A stretch of 64,000 nt of DNA, taken from positions 25,727,068-25,791,067 of the forward strand of contig NC_090952.1 in NCBI RefSeq assembly GCF_040807025.1, in the 5' to 3' direction. The position numbers were made by a program, and so were the translations under genes. Below, piece after piece: positions 37,476-50,100 of this stretch. The notes under the pieces were generated by a model. It did not search any database, was not told the origin of the DNA, and saw only the letters and a list, made by a program, of their open reading frames with translations. How positions within the stretch are numbered: position 1 is the stretch's first letter; each line of letters starts with the position of its first letter. The stretch comes from Struthio camelus. Taxonomy: Eukaryota; Chordata; Aves; Struthioniformes; Struthionidae.

Positions 37476-37838
37476 CTATTGGTATAAACCATGCAGAAAC
37501 CGAGCGCCGTCGCTGCAGCCGGGTCGCCGATGCCCCCCGGGAAAAGGCTCCTGGCAGGATGCAGCGCGCCGCCGGCCGCCCCGTGCCGGCCCCTCGCCCG
37601 GGCACGGCGGCGGAAATGCCTGCGGAGATAACGCCGCGGCGGGGCCCGACAGCTGCTGGGCTGACATGTCCATCTTTGGGCTGCTCTCCGATTACCGGCC
37701 ACCTCCTCGGCAGCCGCCGGAGACGGGGCAGGCGCCCCCGACCCAGCCTCGCGGCGCCCGGGCGGCAGCAGCCCCGGCGGGGCCGACGTCGCCGGGATTT
37801 CGTCGGCGGAGCGGCGGGCGCTGCGGCGGGCCGGGGCC
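37476..37838 (+). promoter_or_regulatory. ITGB1BP2: Candidate ITGB1BP2 promoter
   Basis: ATTGG (inverted CCAAT) at 37478-37482 is followed at once by TATAAA at 37483-37488, about 350 bp upstream of the ATG in GC-rich sequence. A TATA-type start near 37515 would suit a tissue-restricted gene. Muscle-type elements such as MEF2 sites were not obvious. ATGs within this 5' leader are out of frame or soon stopped. Confidence 0.35.
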
Positions 37839-40800
37839 ATGGCGTCGCTGTGCTACAACAAGGGCTGCGGGCAGAGGTTTGATGCCGAGCACAACTCCCC
37901 CGGTAAGCGGGTCGACGGAGGCCCGGCGGCGGCGGAGGGAGGGTGCACCGAGCGCGGAGGCGGCTAACGCAGCCCGGAGCAACATTACCTAATCGTTGCT
38001 CGTTTGCTAGTGTTTTAACCCTGTCCCCGGCTGCCAGGGTGCTTAAGTCGCGGTGCGCGGCATCTCGTGCGCGCCGGGCGGGAGCCGGCTGCCGGAGGCT
38101 CCTGGGCACGCGGGGGCTCTCGGGCAGCGCCGTCCCCTCCCGACCGGCTCCGTCCGATGTTTTTCCCGTTCAGATTCCTGCGTGTATCACCCGGGCGTCC
38201 CCATCTTCCACGATGCCCTGAAGGTGAGCGAGGCCTGCTCGAGTCGGGGGGGGGCCGCCCGCCGCGGGCGGTTCGCGGTACCTGACCCGGTTTGCCGTGT
38301 CCTGCTGCCTAGGGCTGGTCTTGTTGCAAGAAACGCACGACGGACTTCTCCGAGTTCCTGGCGATAAAGGTGAGCGGCCGCGCGCCTCCCCTCCGCCCGC
38401 CCTGCTTGGCCCCTCTCAGGCCACCCCGCGTCCCGGAGATGGGCGCCAGGAGGGGCTGGGACCTCCTCGCCGGGGATCCCACGGGGCTCTGCCGGGTGGG
38501 TGCACAAGCCCAAAGCACCGGCCGGGCTGGGGAGGTCTGCACAGTGCCTTGGAGGGCAGGAGGAGGCAGCAGAGGCTGGGGGAGCTGGTGGAGACTCTTG
38601 CTGCCCTTGGGCTGCTCGAGTGCACCGGAGCGGGGGTCTTTGCACCGCCGCTCAGGCTGCCCCACGCTTCTGCTCCTTGGGCGCCCTGCGGACGCAGCTC
38701 CCTGCCCTGGCGTAGGGCCGGAGAGCGTCCTCGCAGGACGCGGAGCCACCAGGAAGCCCACGGGGCTGGGGAGCAACCTCCACGATGGGCAAAGCGAAGC
38801 GGGCATCGGGCTGTCTCCGCTTCCCAGGGCTGCACGAAGGGGTATCACAGCAAGGAGAAGCCCCCTGAGCCGTTCAGCCAGGAGGAGACCGCAGACAAGC
38901 CGAAGGCCAAGCCGGCGGCGGAGCTCATCATCCAAGGACCAGCATCAGCTGAGAAGATGCAGCGGGAAAGACCGAGGTGAGGCGATGGCAGCGAGCAGCA
39001 TGGCCCTGCCGCGCCGGCTCCCGCGCGCAGCCCCGGCCGGCCGCCTCCTCCAGCGAGGCGGCGACCCTGCCGCAACGCAGCTCGGGCTCCGTTGCTGTTG
39101 GTTTCCAGCTCCGATGAGCCGAGGCAACTCCTGCCCATTAAAGTATCCAGATCCCTGGAGCAGGCGCTGGAGAGACTGAGCGCGGGCGCCGAGGACGAGG
39201 CGCGCGAGGGCAACCGCGCAGGTAGCGAGGAGCTTGCGCCGGGACGGCTTCAAAACTGCCGGCTGGCGTCTCGGCGGAGCTGGGAGATGGGGCAGGGCTG
39301 CGCGCGGGGGCCCGCGCGTGCCGGCTCGCCGCGCGGGGCCGGGGCCGGGCGGCTGCCCTGCGCAACGCCTGCCGTGCGCTGTCCCCGCAGGGGAGGCTGC
39401 TGCCCGGGTGAGAGCTGGCGCCGCCTGCGCGAACGCGGCCTGCAAGGCGGTGAGTCCGCGGCGGGCGCCGGGTTTGCGCGGCGCGGGGAGCGGGGGGGGG
39501 ACAAGCAGGTCTGCCGGAGGCTCCTCTTGCCCCTCGGTGCGGACGGGCCTCTCGGGGCGCCGAGTGCGGACGGGTGGGAGGTGGCAGCGTGGCTTGTGTT
39601 TGGGGGTCGAACGTGCACGGAAGAACCCCGGCAGGCTTTTAATTGAGCGCAGCGCAGCGCACTGTCTGCCTCGCACCACGCGTAGGACTGCCTGCCCGCC
39701 CCGAGGCGCGCGGGACCCGGCGGGCTTGGGAAGAGGAGGGGGAACGGGGAGCAAAAGGCAGCAAGGAGGTGGATGAGGGCATGAGGTTGGCATCGTCTGC
39801 AGAGGACGGCAACGGAGCAGGGCAGCCGGGGGGCTCCTAGCACGCCGAGGGGAGCTTCTGCGGTGTGCAAACCCCGAGAGCCTGCCAGGCACCCGCGGCG
39901 GCGTCCGGCGGCACGGCGAGCCCTGCGCCGAGGCCGGGCCGCTCGGCGAGGCTGCAGCGCGGGGATCGCAGGGGATGGCGGGCACGGCGCCGGCGTCGCA
40001 GCCGTCTGGCGGGGATCACGCCGGCGTCACGCCGAGCCGTCCCTCTGCTCCTCGTCCCGCAGGTCTACCAGGGGCCGGGCAGCAACACCGAGACTTGCAC
40101 TTTCCACCCTGGAGTTCCCGTCTTCCACGAGGGGTGAGAAACGGTCCTTTAGCGGGGAATAAAGCGCTCCGTACCGCTGGGTTTGGTGGCGCTGGGCCCC
40201 GCTGGGGACCACGAGCAGCCCCCCGAGAGCCACCGCTGCCCGCTCTCCCCGCAGGATGAAGTACTGGAGCTGCTGCGCGGTCCGGACGACGGACTTCGGC
40301 GCCTTCCTGGAGCAGCCGGGCTGCAGCACGGGGCGGCACTGCTGGGCGGAGAAGGGGGTAAGGGGCTCTCAGGGGGGCGACGGCAGCCAGCAGGCTCGTG
40401 CGAGGGGTGGTGGAGAAGGAGACAGCAAGAAGGAGTCGGGCTGGGGTGTCATGTTCCCCTGAGTCGGCGCTGCAAGACGCCCTGAGCAGTCGCCACTGAG
40501 CTCGGGATAGTTTTTGTCCGGGAGCAGAAAATACAAAGCTGCTGGAAAGCAGGCTGCTCCGACAGGGCGGCATCTGCGGTCCCCGCCGCGGCGCACGCGT
40601 CACGGTGCAAACGCCTTGGGAGAGCTGTCACCTGAACCGGGGGGTGGGATTTCTCCTGGGGCGTTTGGCTGGCTGCGCGGGGCTGCGTCCGGGGCCGAGG
40701 CGCCGACGCGGACGAGCAGCGGGTTCCTGCGGGACGAAGGCGCAACGTGGCCGTTTGGGGCTGGACCGTCCCACGAACGTAGCACGTCGGCGTGATCTAG

Positions 40801-42378
40801 GTCCAACTGCAGAGCCCCGCGCTGCCCTCGAGACCCGGTTTCCTGACCGCACACAGCGCCCTGCTCCTGGCAGGAGCTTGAGCATAGCAGAACGACGCAG
40901 GAACGACCAAGGGATGTCCCTGGTCTGAACACGTCTTTCTGGAGCCACCCCTAGGGCAGCACGGACCCCCTCGTCCCGCAGGACCTGCCCACCTTCTCCT
41001 GCGCCTCCTGCACCGCTGCCGCGGTGCCGTGACAGGTTCCTCTCCTCCGCAGGACAAGACGGCGGTGTCCTGCCGGCAGGACTGGCACCAAACCAGCAGC
41101 CACGTGGTGGTGACGGTCTACGCCAGGAACCCGCTGCCGGCCCTCAGCACCGTCAAAGCCAACCGCACCGTGGTGAGGGGGCCGGCAGAGCCGGACGTGG
41201 GCGCGCGGCGCGCTGGGACCGCTCGCTTTCGTGACGCCTGATTGCGATGAGATACCAGCCGTGAGCCAGCCGCGTCCCGGGGACGTTTGGGCTGCTGCCG
41301 GGGCCGCGCTCGGCACTCGCGGCCGGCAGGCTGGGAGCCCTGCACCGTCCGGCAGACCAGCTCTGCTGGTACTGTGCTACCCGCTAAGACGATTTTCTTT
41401 GGCTCTCTTTCAGCTTGAGGTTCACCTCGTCTTTGAAGGGAATAAGATTTTCCAGGCAGAACTGGATCTCTGGGGGGTAAGAGCCTGTTTCCTTCGGTTT
41501 CCCGGTTCCGGCCATCCGTGGGGTGACGAGCAGAGATGCTGCCAGGCAGCTGATGCTCTCGGTGAAGCGTTTGCAGCCTCAGACACGGACTCCCCGTCAA
41601 TAACGCTGCTCCAGGCGCAGTGACCAATCTCAGACTTTTGAGAACGCAGCGAGATGGTTGCTGGTACGACTTCCGTGCCGTCCTCCCTGGTCATGCTGCA
41701 CGAGGCAGACTTTAATTATATTAGCACATGGAACCGCTGTGGCCCACGGGGCTCGGTCCCTCCCGGCACACAGCCTGGCGGATTTGTGGAGCGAAGAGCG
41801 GTTTCGTAGTCCCTCCCTCGCCAGCTCCTGAAGCCCCGCGGGCCGCACAGGTCCGTCACTGCTGCTGCAGCAGCTCATCTGCAGAGCTCCGGGTTTCTAT
41901 AGCAGCAGAGGCGATGGGGAAATGATGCTTTTCTCTATGTATGAAAGAAAAATGGCTCATGCAGAGGCACCGGGCTGCCCCAAAGAGCCCCGTATCGTCC
42001 CCATCCTCTGCCCCACGCTCCCGCTGCAGGGCCCCGTGGGAAGACAGCGGTGCCAGGGGTCTGACTTGGTCTCGGCTGCCTGCCGGCCCCCGCACAGCTC
42101 ACGGGGCCCTGCCCTCTCTCTAGGTGATCGAAGTGGAGAAGAGCTTCGTGAGCATGGTCCCCACCAAGGTGGAGATCACGCTCAGCAAAGCCAGCCCTGT
42201 CCCCTGGGGCAGGCTGGAGCTCGCCCAGAGCAGGTCGCGCTCCGGCGGGGAGCAGGCGGAGAAGGACGTTGCCGACACGGAGGAGCCGGCGGGAGCCCAG
42301 GGGGACGACTCGGACGACAGCTTGAGCTGGTCGGAGGAGGAAGACGAGGAGGTGGAGATGGGAACACCAAGCCACTGA
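37839..42378 (+). CDS. ITGB1BP2: Integrin beta-1-binding protein 2 (melusin)
   Basis: This is a CHORD/CS-domain protein. In mammals it is muscle-restricted, binds the integrin beta-1 tail and HSP90, and takes part in cardiac stretch responses. Coding exons are 37839-37902, 38174-38223, 38313-38369, 38828-38976, 39109-39221, 39391-39449, 40063-40133, 40255-40357, 41053-41172, 41414-41476 and 42124-42378. All have AG/GT borders and consistent phases, giving 367 aa (human 347). CHORD1 runs from CYNKGCGQRFD through [20 protein letters not shown] to DFSEFLAIKGC. CHORD2 has CANAACK, FHPGVPVFHEGMKYWSCC and DFGAFLEQPGC...RHCW. A CS domain follows (QDWHQTSSHVVVTVYARN to VPTKVEITLSKA). The C-terminus is acidic (DDSDDSLSWSEEEDEEVE), the Ca-binding tail that separates melusin from CHORDC1. 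Introns are short and GC-rich. Confidence 0.95.
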
Positions 42379-43100
42379 CGTTCAAGTGCTTCAACAGAAG
42401 AGAGGTGCCAGCTTCCGGCAGCACGCGTGTCCCCGAGGCGCCCGGGGGCCGCGGCACCACCTCCGGCGGAGCGCGCCAAGCCGTGCGCGGCTGCTGCGCT
42501 CCCCGTCCCCGGGCGAAAGGGCAAGTAGGTTATAGTCCGATATCCCTCACAGGTGCTTAAGAAACGTCAGCGGGACGAGATCCCCGGTCTGTGTCTCCCT
42601 TCTGCTGCCGCTGACCGGGGCAGGACGACGGAGGAGCCTCCTCACTCCCTGCGCGGGAGGCAGCCTGTACCCACGCTGGGGCTCCTCCGGCCCTGCGCCG
42701 TCGGGGACTGGCTGTAACCCGGCCCCCGAGCGTCAGTGTCCCTGCCTCCCTCCATCCCACAGCGGGGAAGGGAAGATGTTTGGACGGAGGCGGCGTCCGC
42801 GTGCAGGAGGGAAATTCAGTTGACGCCTGTGGGGTTCCCAAGGGTTTTTGACTAAGTCCTTCATAAAGATGCTTGTAGAAATGAAGCTGCCGCAGGGTAA
42901 GGGGTTAATAACTGGTGAAAACCCAGGAAACAGAGGTCAACTCTTAAAACGGAGGGGGAGGAGGCCGGCAGGGGGAGATCCCCGGCGACTCGTGCTGTTT
43001 GCCGTGTTCCAAATAGCGGGGAAGGTGGACGGAAAACGACGTGCACCGTTTGCCGATTGTACTAAAAAGTTCGGGTATTAAAAAATTACGGCAAGAACGA
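42379..43100 (+). terminator. ITGB1BP2: ITGB1BP2 3' UTR and candidate polyA signal
   Basis: GC-rich sequence after the stop turns AT-richer from about 42840. The first plausible signal is ATTAAA at 43077-43082, giving a 3' UTR of about 0.7 kb. The downstream GU-rich element is weak, so the true end is uncertain. Confidence 0.45.
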
Positions 43101-43892
43101 CGGGCGTAGGGAGCGTGGCGTCCGAGCGGGCCGGCGCCGGCGCCGGGCGGCAGCCTGCAGAGGGGCGACGCGGAGCCCGCGCCCGGGAGAGGCGCCCTCG
43201 GCCCGTCCCGGCAAGTCGTGGCGCCGGCTGCATCTTGCTCCTCGAGGCCCGAACAGGCTCTCCTGGGCCAGCCGGAGGGAGAGGGCTGTCTCGCGGCTGG
43301 CCACAAAGGCTGAAGAGCCTTTTCCACGGTTTCTGGTAGCGCAGCGTTGTCCCGGCAGCGCCGCTCGGCCGTGCTGCAGCTCACGCTGCCCGGCAGCGCG
43401 TGCAACGGACCTGGCAGAGCTCAGCCAAAGAGGTGCGCTGAGGGCACAGGCGCGATTTCTTGCCGCCGCCGTGCAGGTCCCCGCGCGGAAGCGGACCCCG
43501 GGCTCCCGCCGGTGCAGCTCCCCCCCGTTTCGGGCGCCGCGCGCGGGCTCTCGCTCGGGGTGCTCCGGCGCTCAGCGCTGCATCAGCAGCGTGCTGGTGG
43601 CCGGGCCCCGCTCCAAGACCGCGCCACGTCCAGATGCGCGGGAAGTTTCCGCTCTAAAACCGAGCCCGGGAACCCTCCCCGCAGCGGCCAGCCCCGGGGC
43701 TTTTCGGAGAGGGGAAGAGAAACCGTTGACGTTGCAAACCCGGAGCGTCCGCGTGAGGGGGTTCAGTCCTCCCGTTGTGCTTGGGCCGTAAAACAGCAGG
43801 TTTAATCAATACTTTCCTCTTCAGGCCGCGCATCCTCCCTCCTACCCACTCAGCCCCCCAAGGCGGGACCCCCGGGGGGGGAAGGGGGGTCC
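43101..43892. other. GC-rich spacer between ITGB1BP2 and the RHOG-like promoter
   Basis: No gene is supported. Open frames on both strands (for example 43347-43805 plus) reflect high GC. CpG density rises towards 43.85 kb. Confidence 0.6.
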
Positions 43893-44101
43893 GGGGGCGG
43901 GGCCAGGGCGGCGGGGGCGGGGTCAGGGAAGCGGGGGCGGGGCCAGGGCGGCGGGGGGCGGGGCCAGGGCGGCGGCGGCGGGGCCGAGCGCGCCTGCGCG
44001 GGGGCGGCTGCGCGTGCGCGCTGCGGCGGCAGGGGAGGGTGCCGGGGTGCGGCCGGGTCGCGGGTCCGCCGCCGCCGCCCCGCCAGCAGCGGCCGCGGGA
44101 G
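43893..44101 (+). promoter_or_regulatory. CpG promoter and non-coding exon 1 of the RHOG-like gene, with tandem GC boxes
   Basis: Four tandem 20-21 bp units (43893-43973), each carrying GGGGGCGGGG plus a CAGGG core, form an array of Sp1/KLF-type GC boxes. NRF1-like motifs follow (GCGCCTGCGCGGG near 43989 and TGCGCGTGCGCGCTGCG near 44009). A donor GCGGGAG|GTGAGCG ends the exon at 44101. The next acceptor in frame with a gene is at 52768, so this is inferred to be the 5'-UTR exon of the RHOG-like gene. The CpG-rich sequence continues to about 44.6 kb. Confidence 0.6.
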
Positions 44102-47100
44102 GTGAGCGCGGGGCGGCGGCGGCGGTGGTGGGGGCCGGGACCGGGACCGGGACCGGCGGCGGGGCGGCGGCGGGCGCTGCCCTCAGGGGCCGCGGCCCGG
44201 CCCGTGGTGTGGTGTCGCGCCGCGGGGAGGCCGCGCACCTCCCGCCGCAGCGGATTTCGCTGCGCGGGCGCTGGCGGAGGCGTTGGGGGCGCGGCCTTGG
44301 CTCGTCGGGGTGCGGTGAGGGCGGCCGCGGCGGCTCGGCCGCAGCGCTGGGCGCCGGCGGTGCGCGGGGAGGAGGTGGGGGGGGGGGCGCCAGGCCGCGG
44401 CCGGCGGGCCCGTTTCCTCTTCCAGCGCCCAGGCAGAAACGGCGCGAAAACGGGTTTTAACGGCGCCGCGGGCCGGGTGGGGCCTGAGGGCCGGCGGCGG
44501 GCGCAGCCGCCTCGCCCCGCATCGGCGCTGAAAGCGGTTTCCCCGTCCCGCGGCTGTCGGGCGGTGTTTGGTGAAGCCGGGGCTTCGCCCGCTCCGAGAT
44601 CCGGTCCCGTGAAAGGTGCCCCGGCCGTTTTGTGGAGAAGGGCGTCAGGGCAGCGCGGGGTCACGGGCATCGCGGCCTGCCTCCTCTTCCCGGCCTCCTT
44701 CGCTGTCCCTGCCCTCCTCTGCTGAGAGGACCGCGGAGTTGGCCGTGTCTGGTTGTCCTCAGTGGCTGCCTCTGCTCTTACTCGCGTTTGCCCGGGGTTA
44801 CGGGAAGCGCCGCGCTTGGCGGTGCGTGTCCCGCGCCGCTCCTTGCCCCCGCTTCGCTCGCTGCGCGCTGCTTGTCCCGAGCTTACTTTTCAGCCTGCAA
44901 AACCTTAAGCCCTCTTCTGCGCCGGATCTAAACTACGTAGCGCGAAGGCTGCGTTGGGCCCGCGTGCCGGTGCTCGGTTTGCACGCGGGGTTCTCTGGAG
45001 AAGGTAAAGTTACGAGACATCTTTGGCGTTTTAGCCTTTGGAGTCTTTCTCTACAATGTTATTTTTAATCATCTTCTTAGACGAGACTTTACGGAGACCT
45101 TGGAAGAACAATGGAATCCACTATTTGCAATGACTTGTTAGGAGGAAATTGAGTATGCTGTTTGGTTTGCTCACGTGATGAGGCTGTGGCGCTTCTGGAG
45201 CCCTAAGTGCTTTCGCATTGTTGCATAGCAAATACTACAGAGGTCCTTACCTTTAAAATGTGTATTGTGTTTTTTCACTTTACTGTCCTGCTTTTGCTTG
45301 TGTGAATTTAATGGACCGCTGAGGGCCTCTGGTCACTGATAACGTCTGCTCAGTTTTTTACAGATGCAGTACTCGGTGCAAATGCAGCTGGCAAATTTTG
45401 CAATATCTCAGAGCTCGCGCTATCATACAGTACACGCCGAGTGCATGCTTGTGTCTTAATCATATCAAAACTATTTAAAGAGACTTTTCAAAATTGTTAT
45501 TGATGGAATGGCCAAGAGTAGGGTTTTTTTTCTTTTTTTCTTTCTTTTATTTTGCCTCCCAAAGAAATTTGAGGGCGGAGAGGGATAAATCAGAGACTCA
45601 AAAGTGTGTGTATGTGTTTGTTTATAAGGAAAAAAATACAGACTTTTGCAGTTTATGCGTTGCCCCTCAAATACAGCAGTGACTTTGTTCCAGCTTCTCT
45701 TGAAAATAATGTTTAGTCGCCTGGCATTTATTGCCGCTCTAAAAGACGAGAGGATAGTAAACTTCTAGACTTCTCCACCTCAAATGGAAATTGGAGAGAC
45801 TTTAACTGGACTTGTCATTCACTCTGTAATTTGTTTAATGCTCTTCTTAACAGAACCTTGTGCCAGAGGTACTGTGGTTTTTTTTGTCTGCTTGTTTTTT
45901 AACCAACAGTAATGAATAAGACCTTGCCAGAATCTTTAGAAAGTAAGGAGGACATTGATTATTCACCTCTTATAAACTGTGGACTGAGGTGTCAGGGAAC
46001 TATTGAAGTTGCCTGTAGCACCTAGGAGGTATCTGGGAAAGGAACGGTGCTGTCCCCGCTTCCAGTCTTATCACCCTCAAAGCATGTTAGGGTCATTCAT
46101 GTGTAAGTAAATTCTGGGAATACCCTTCATGACGAATCCCTGCTTTCACAGGTGATTGCGGAAGGAAAATCAAGTTTAATATTCTGCAGCTTTTGATTAT
46201 GGCAGGATACATTTCACTTTCATGTACTGGGCGTTCATGTTTGAGTGCTTAGTTCCTGTAGGACTGTGTCTGAACAGATGCACCTTGGTGTAGTGTTGTT
46301 TCATAGTTGTGCAGCCATTTCACTAGCTTGTGTCTAACGCCCTTTGGAAATGTTCGTAATCCAAAAAAACCCCTTGGATTCATAGGTCACTTATACTATT
46401 GATATTTGGTCACTAAATTCACCATTCGCCAATAAATTATGGAGTATGAGCGCCTGTAGTTAGTGTTGAAGCATTGAGGTTTGTGTGGTTGAGATGCCCA
46501 AATCGTCTCAAGCGTAATGCACGTTCACTGTGATTCTCGAAGAAATACTGTTTATGTAGTAATGCTGTGTGCATATCACCCCTGCAAATAATTTTTAAAA
46601 CAATTAACCAACTTCAGCTGAACTCGATGGGGTAGAGGTCTTAAAAATGTTGCATTAAAGGTTTTGGATTTTTTAATTTTTGTTTTTGAAACAACTTCTT
46701 GTGCAAAAAGAAGGAAGGCCTTTGTAGTGTCCACCCTGAGGGAAGGACTGGTGAGAATTGTGCTCTTGTTAGGCATCAGAGAAGGTGTGCAGGAGAGCCC
46801 AGCCTCCAGGCAGAGGTCTGTAGACAGCAAGCCCCGCTGGTTCCCCCGTTCGCAGGATGTGGGGCTCGGCGACGTGGACCGTACAGTTCCTGCCGTGGGG
46901 CTGGACTCAGGCTTGTCTTGCTAATTTTTTTTTTTCCCCCTCTGGTGCCGTTGTGGCTGTTGTGTGTTTTGTTTCTCTTGCTATACAGGTAAACGACAGG
47001 ACAGAAATCTGTGTGCAAACGTTGAAAGGCTTTCAGAAGTTCCAGTAGATCATTCATTGCTGAAGGAATAGGGAGAGTGTTATGGATGAGGTCTCCTATT

Positions 47101-50100
47101 TAACTTCAGTGCTCTCTCTTGGCACGCGTGTGTAGATACATTCTGAAAGTTTGGCACTTGTTCATTGGTTTGGCGCTTGAATAAAAAAAAAAGGAGAGTA
47201 AGCTGAGCTATTATGGAATAGTAACACTGTCTTGATTAAACTGCTGAAAGCTCCTTTCTCTTCCCTGTAAGCTCTGGTGGCCAAACTGCACAAATCGAGA
47301 GTCTTTTAAACCCCTTTACATGGGCGAAGTTAGAGTTAGAGCTGCGTTATCGTTTCTACTCTTTGCTGAAAGTTTCCTATGTCAGGTGGACAGCGTGAAT
47401 CATCTCTGATCTTGTTTTTGTTACTGGAAGATGAGCAATTAAGTTGTTTAGATTTCTTAACTTCTGTTTCTCTTTGCTCCTGATAAAGCAGGATCAAACT
47501 TCTGAGCCTGCGAAACTGGGAGGGATTGATCAAAGGTGGTGCCTGAACAGAACAACGCAGGCTTTATGCTCATTAGAGGTGATTTCGGCTCAACCCCTAG
47601 TGCCTTTTCTGCTCGTATTGGGCCAGAATGGGCCTATGCAAACTGGCAGGTGAGATACGGAAGACCTGACAAACTCTTTCAAAATGGTATCATCAAAGAG
47701 CAATATCAAAGCTAAAATCCCCCCAACAGCGAAAAGGCATCTAGCATTAATGTTGCATGGGCAGAAACATATCCTGCTAAGAAGTACTTCCTCTGCCAAG
47801 AATTTTCAAAGTGCAGGAAGTATAACAAGTATAAGGAAAATCTAGAAAGCCCCAGAAGAAATCAGGTTCGTGTTTCCTCCCTGTTTTCCTGTCACTGTTT
47901 TCTCCCTTTCCTCAACAGACAGAGGAACTCTATTTCAGAGGTATTAAAGGAGAAAATCTAGAAATTTTTCCTGCCCCCACCCCAAATATTTTGATGTAAC
48001 GTGAAATGTTTCACTTAGATAGCTTGGGGGGAGGGGGAATCCAAATAGTGAATTTCTCCAGCAAATGTCCCACTGAGCAACAAGAGAGCAAGCTGTCCAT
48101 GTTAATGATACCATAAAATATGTAATTAGGTCAGAAGGGGAGCAGCTCTCCAGACAATGTCTCGACAAGCAGATAGAAATCTTGCGCGTTCCAAGGGAAG
48201 CGCCAGGTGCGTGGATACGGAAAGCAGGCTTTGCAGCATCCCCTGAGCAGCAAACTCGCCCAAACTGGAACGCCCATTTTCTCATTCTAAGGCCCTGATG
48301 GACAAGATAGGAATAACTCTCCTCTACGTATTTTTGCGCAACGCTGCTTTGTGTTTGTTTTTTTTTTTCTTTGATTCTTTGAAAATAATTCCTATTCTGC
48401 TGTGACTGCTAGAGCTCTTGTCCATGTTCTGAGGATCTCCCACCTTAACCGTAATCAGGTCCTTCCTCCTGCATTGCTGGTGGCCTACTGACTGTCAAAA
48501 TCCCGAACGCTGTAGCCGGAGCTACCTCTCTCGCCCCTTTAGACTCTGTGTTGGCCCCTGTCTCTCGCTGGGTAACCTTTAAACTTGTCTTTGAAACTTA
48601 GGGCCAGCTTTCTGTGTCTGAATTCCAAGTCTTGTTTTTGATGTGTTAATGTGTCAATCTGTACTTTTCTGTTTTTCACTTATTAGCTGTTGTACCTGGA
48701 GGTATACGCAGAGCCATCCTACTTTGTTTCTTTGCTCTCTCTAAAATTCTTCCTAAAAATTCTTTTGAAGCCCACCATGGAATAATGTTCCTGCTTTCGG
48801 TCATGTTCACTGAAGTTGATTGATTGGGGAGTATGGGTAGGTTTTTATTTTTTCTTTTAGCATATATTTAAACTCATTTAATATGTAGTGCCAAGCTCAA
48901 GGGTGCTTGAGAAATAAAAAGAGGAATTTTCCACTCAGAAATTTGTATCCCAGCCTCTTGCTATCTTAGAAGAGTTTCATTGTCATGCAAATTGTTTACA
49001 AGAAGAAATAAATAGAGACTTTGTATGTCATGAGCAAAGTGATTTGTGGATTTAATAGCAGAAGGTTAGACAGAGGTAATATTGTTTGCTTAGTTGCGGC
49101 TTAAATTAAGAGATCCTTTGTCTTCCATATGTAAATCTTTAACCAAAATATACCTGCTCGCAGCCTACAGATTTCTGGAGTGTAGGAGCTTCCTTCTATT
49201 CTTTGTTTTGGTTAATGTCTCTACATTTTGCATCCTAGTACTTAATCGTGTGAATCCTGTTTTACTTTATTTATTTATTTATTTTTTCCTTAGGCTGCAT
49301 CTGCCACAAGTGATTCCTTTTAGCTAAGACGCCTGCAGAGGAGCCTACTTCAGAGCCTGCAGGCTCTTTATTTGTATGTGTGTAGTTCATATTTAGTCTG
49401 ATGTTTTGGCAAGTTTAAATGGAATTATTTCCTACTGCAAATGTTACTCTTCTAAAATTGAAGCCTTAGTCAAGTAATTGATGATATTAGTGCTGTAAAA
49501 GAGCAGTCGTGTTCCAGGCTTTTTTGTTACCTTACTACCATGCTCCCCATCAGAAGCTCTAATGACTTCTTAAATAAAGCCCCAACAAGATAAATAACCT
49601 TTGAAAAATATATTTTCGTTAGAAAATTTTGGAACTGATTGAGTCAAGTGATTTTATCTGCCTATGGTACAGGGCACTTGTGACTTTAGAGTGTACCAAA
49701 ATATGAAACTGCCTGTATTGCATTATAATGTTGGTGTGATGACGCTCTGGAACATCGCTGTCTGTTGTGTGCAGGTAGGAGTGCAGTCCTGGGATACCTT
49801 GTGTCCCTGTGAAAAGCTGTGGACGGAAATGAATCGAGATGTGCGCCCCTGGGGGAGCTTGTGGTTTGTGTTTTGAAAACAGATTTTTTTTCCAAGTCTT
49901 TGCAATTTATTTATTTTGGAAACTGTGGACTGGACATGAAAGGCTTTGTGTATCTCATTCTTCATATGACTTCTGTTGCTATACTTGAGCTTATAATGCA
50001 AGTATCCAGTTAACTTAGCTCTGCCGTTTCCATGATGTCACTTTTTATCAACTGATCAAAATAGCTGTCTGTTGTGTGGTTAATTCATTTGGGAAAAAAA

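Noticed and set aside
37390-37992. 200-codon plus frame overlapping the ITGB1BP2 start
   Set aside because: It is in a different frame from the melusin exon, has no recognisable domain, and runs through the splice donor into intron 1.
36847-39985. Long minus-strand frames opposite ITGB1BP2
   Set aside because: They are antisense shadows in GC-rich DNA. The plus-strand exons have full splice and domain support.
47536-47556. Short stretch (GGTGCCTGAACAGAAC) resembling a retroviral primer-binding site
   Set aside because: No LTR pair, coding remnant or target-site duplication surrounds it. The likeness is too short to call an element.
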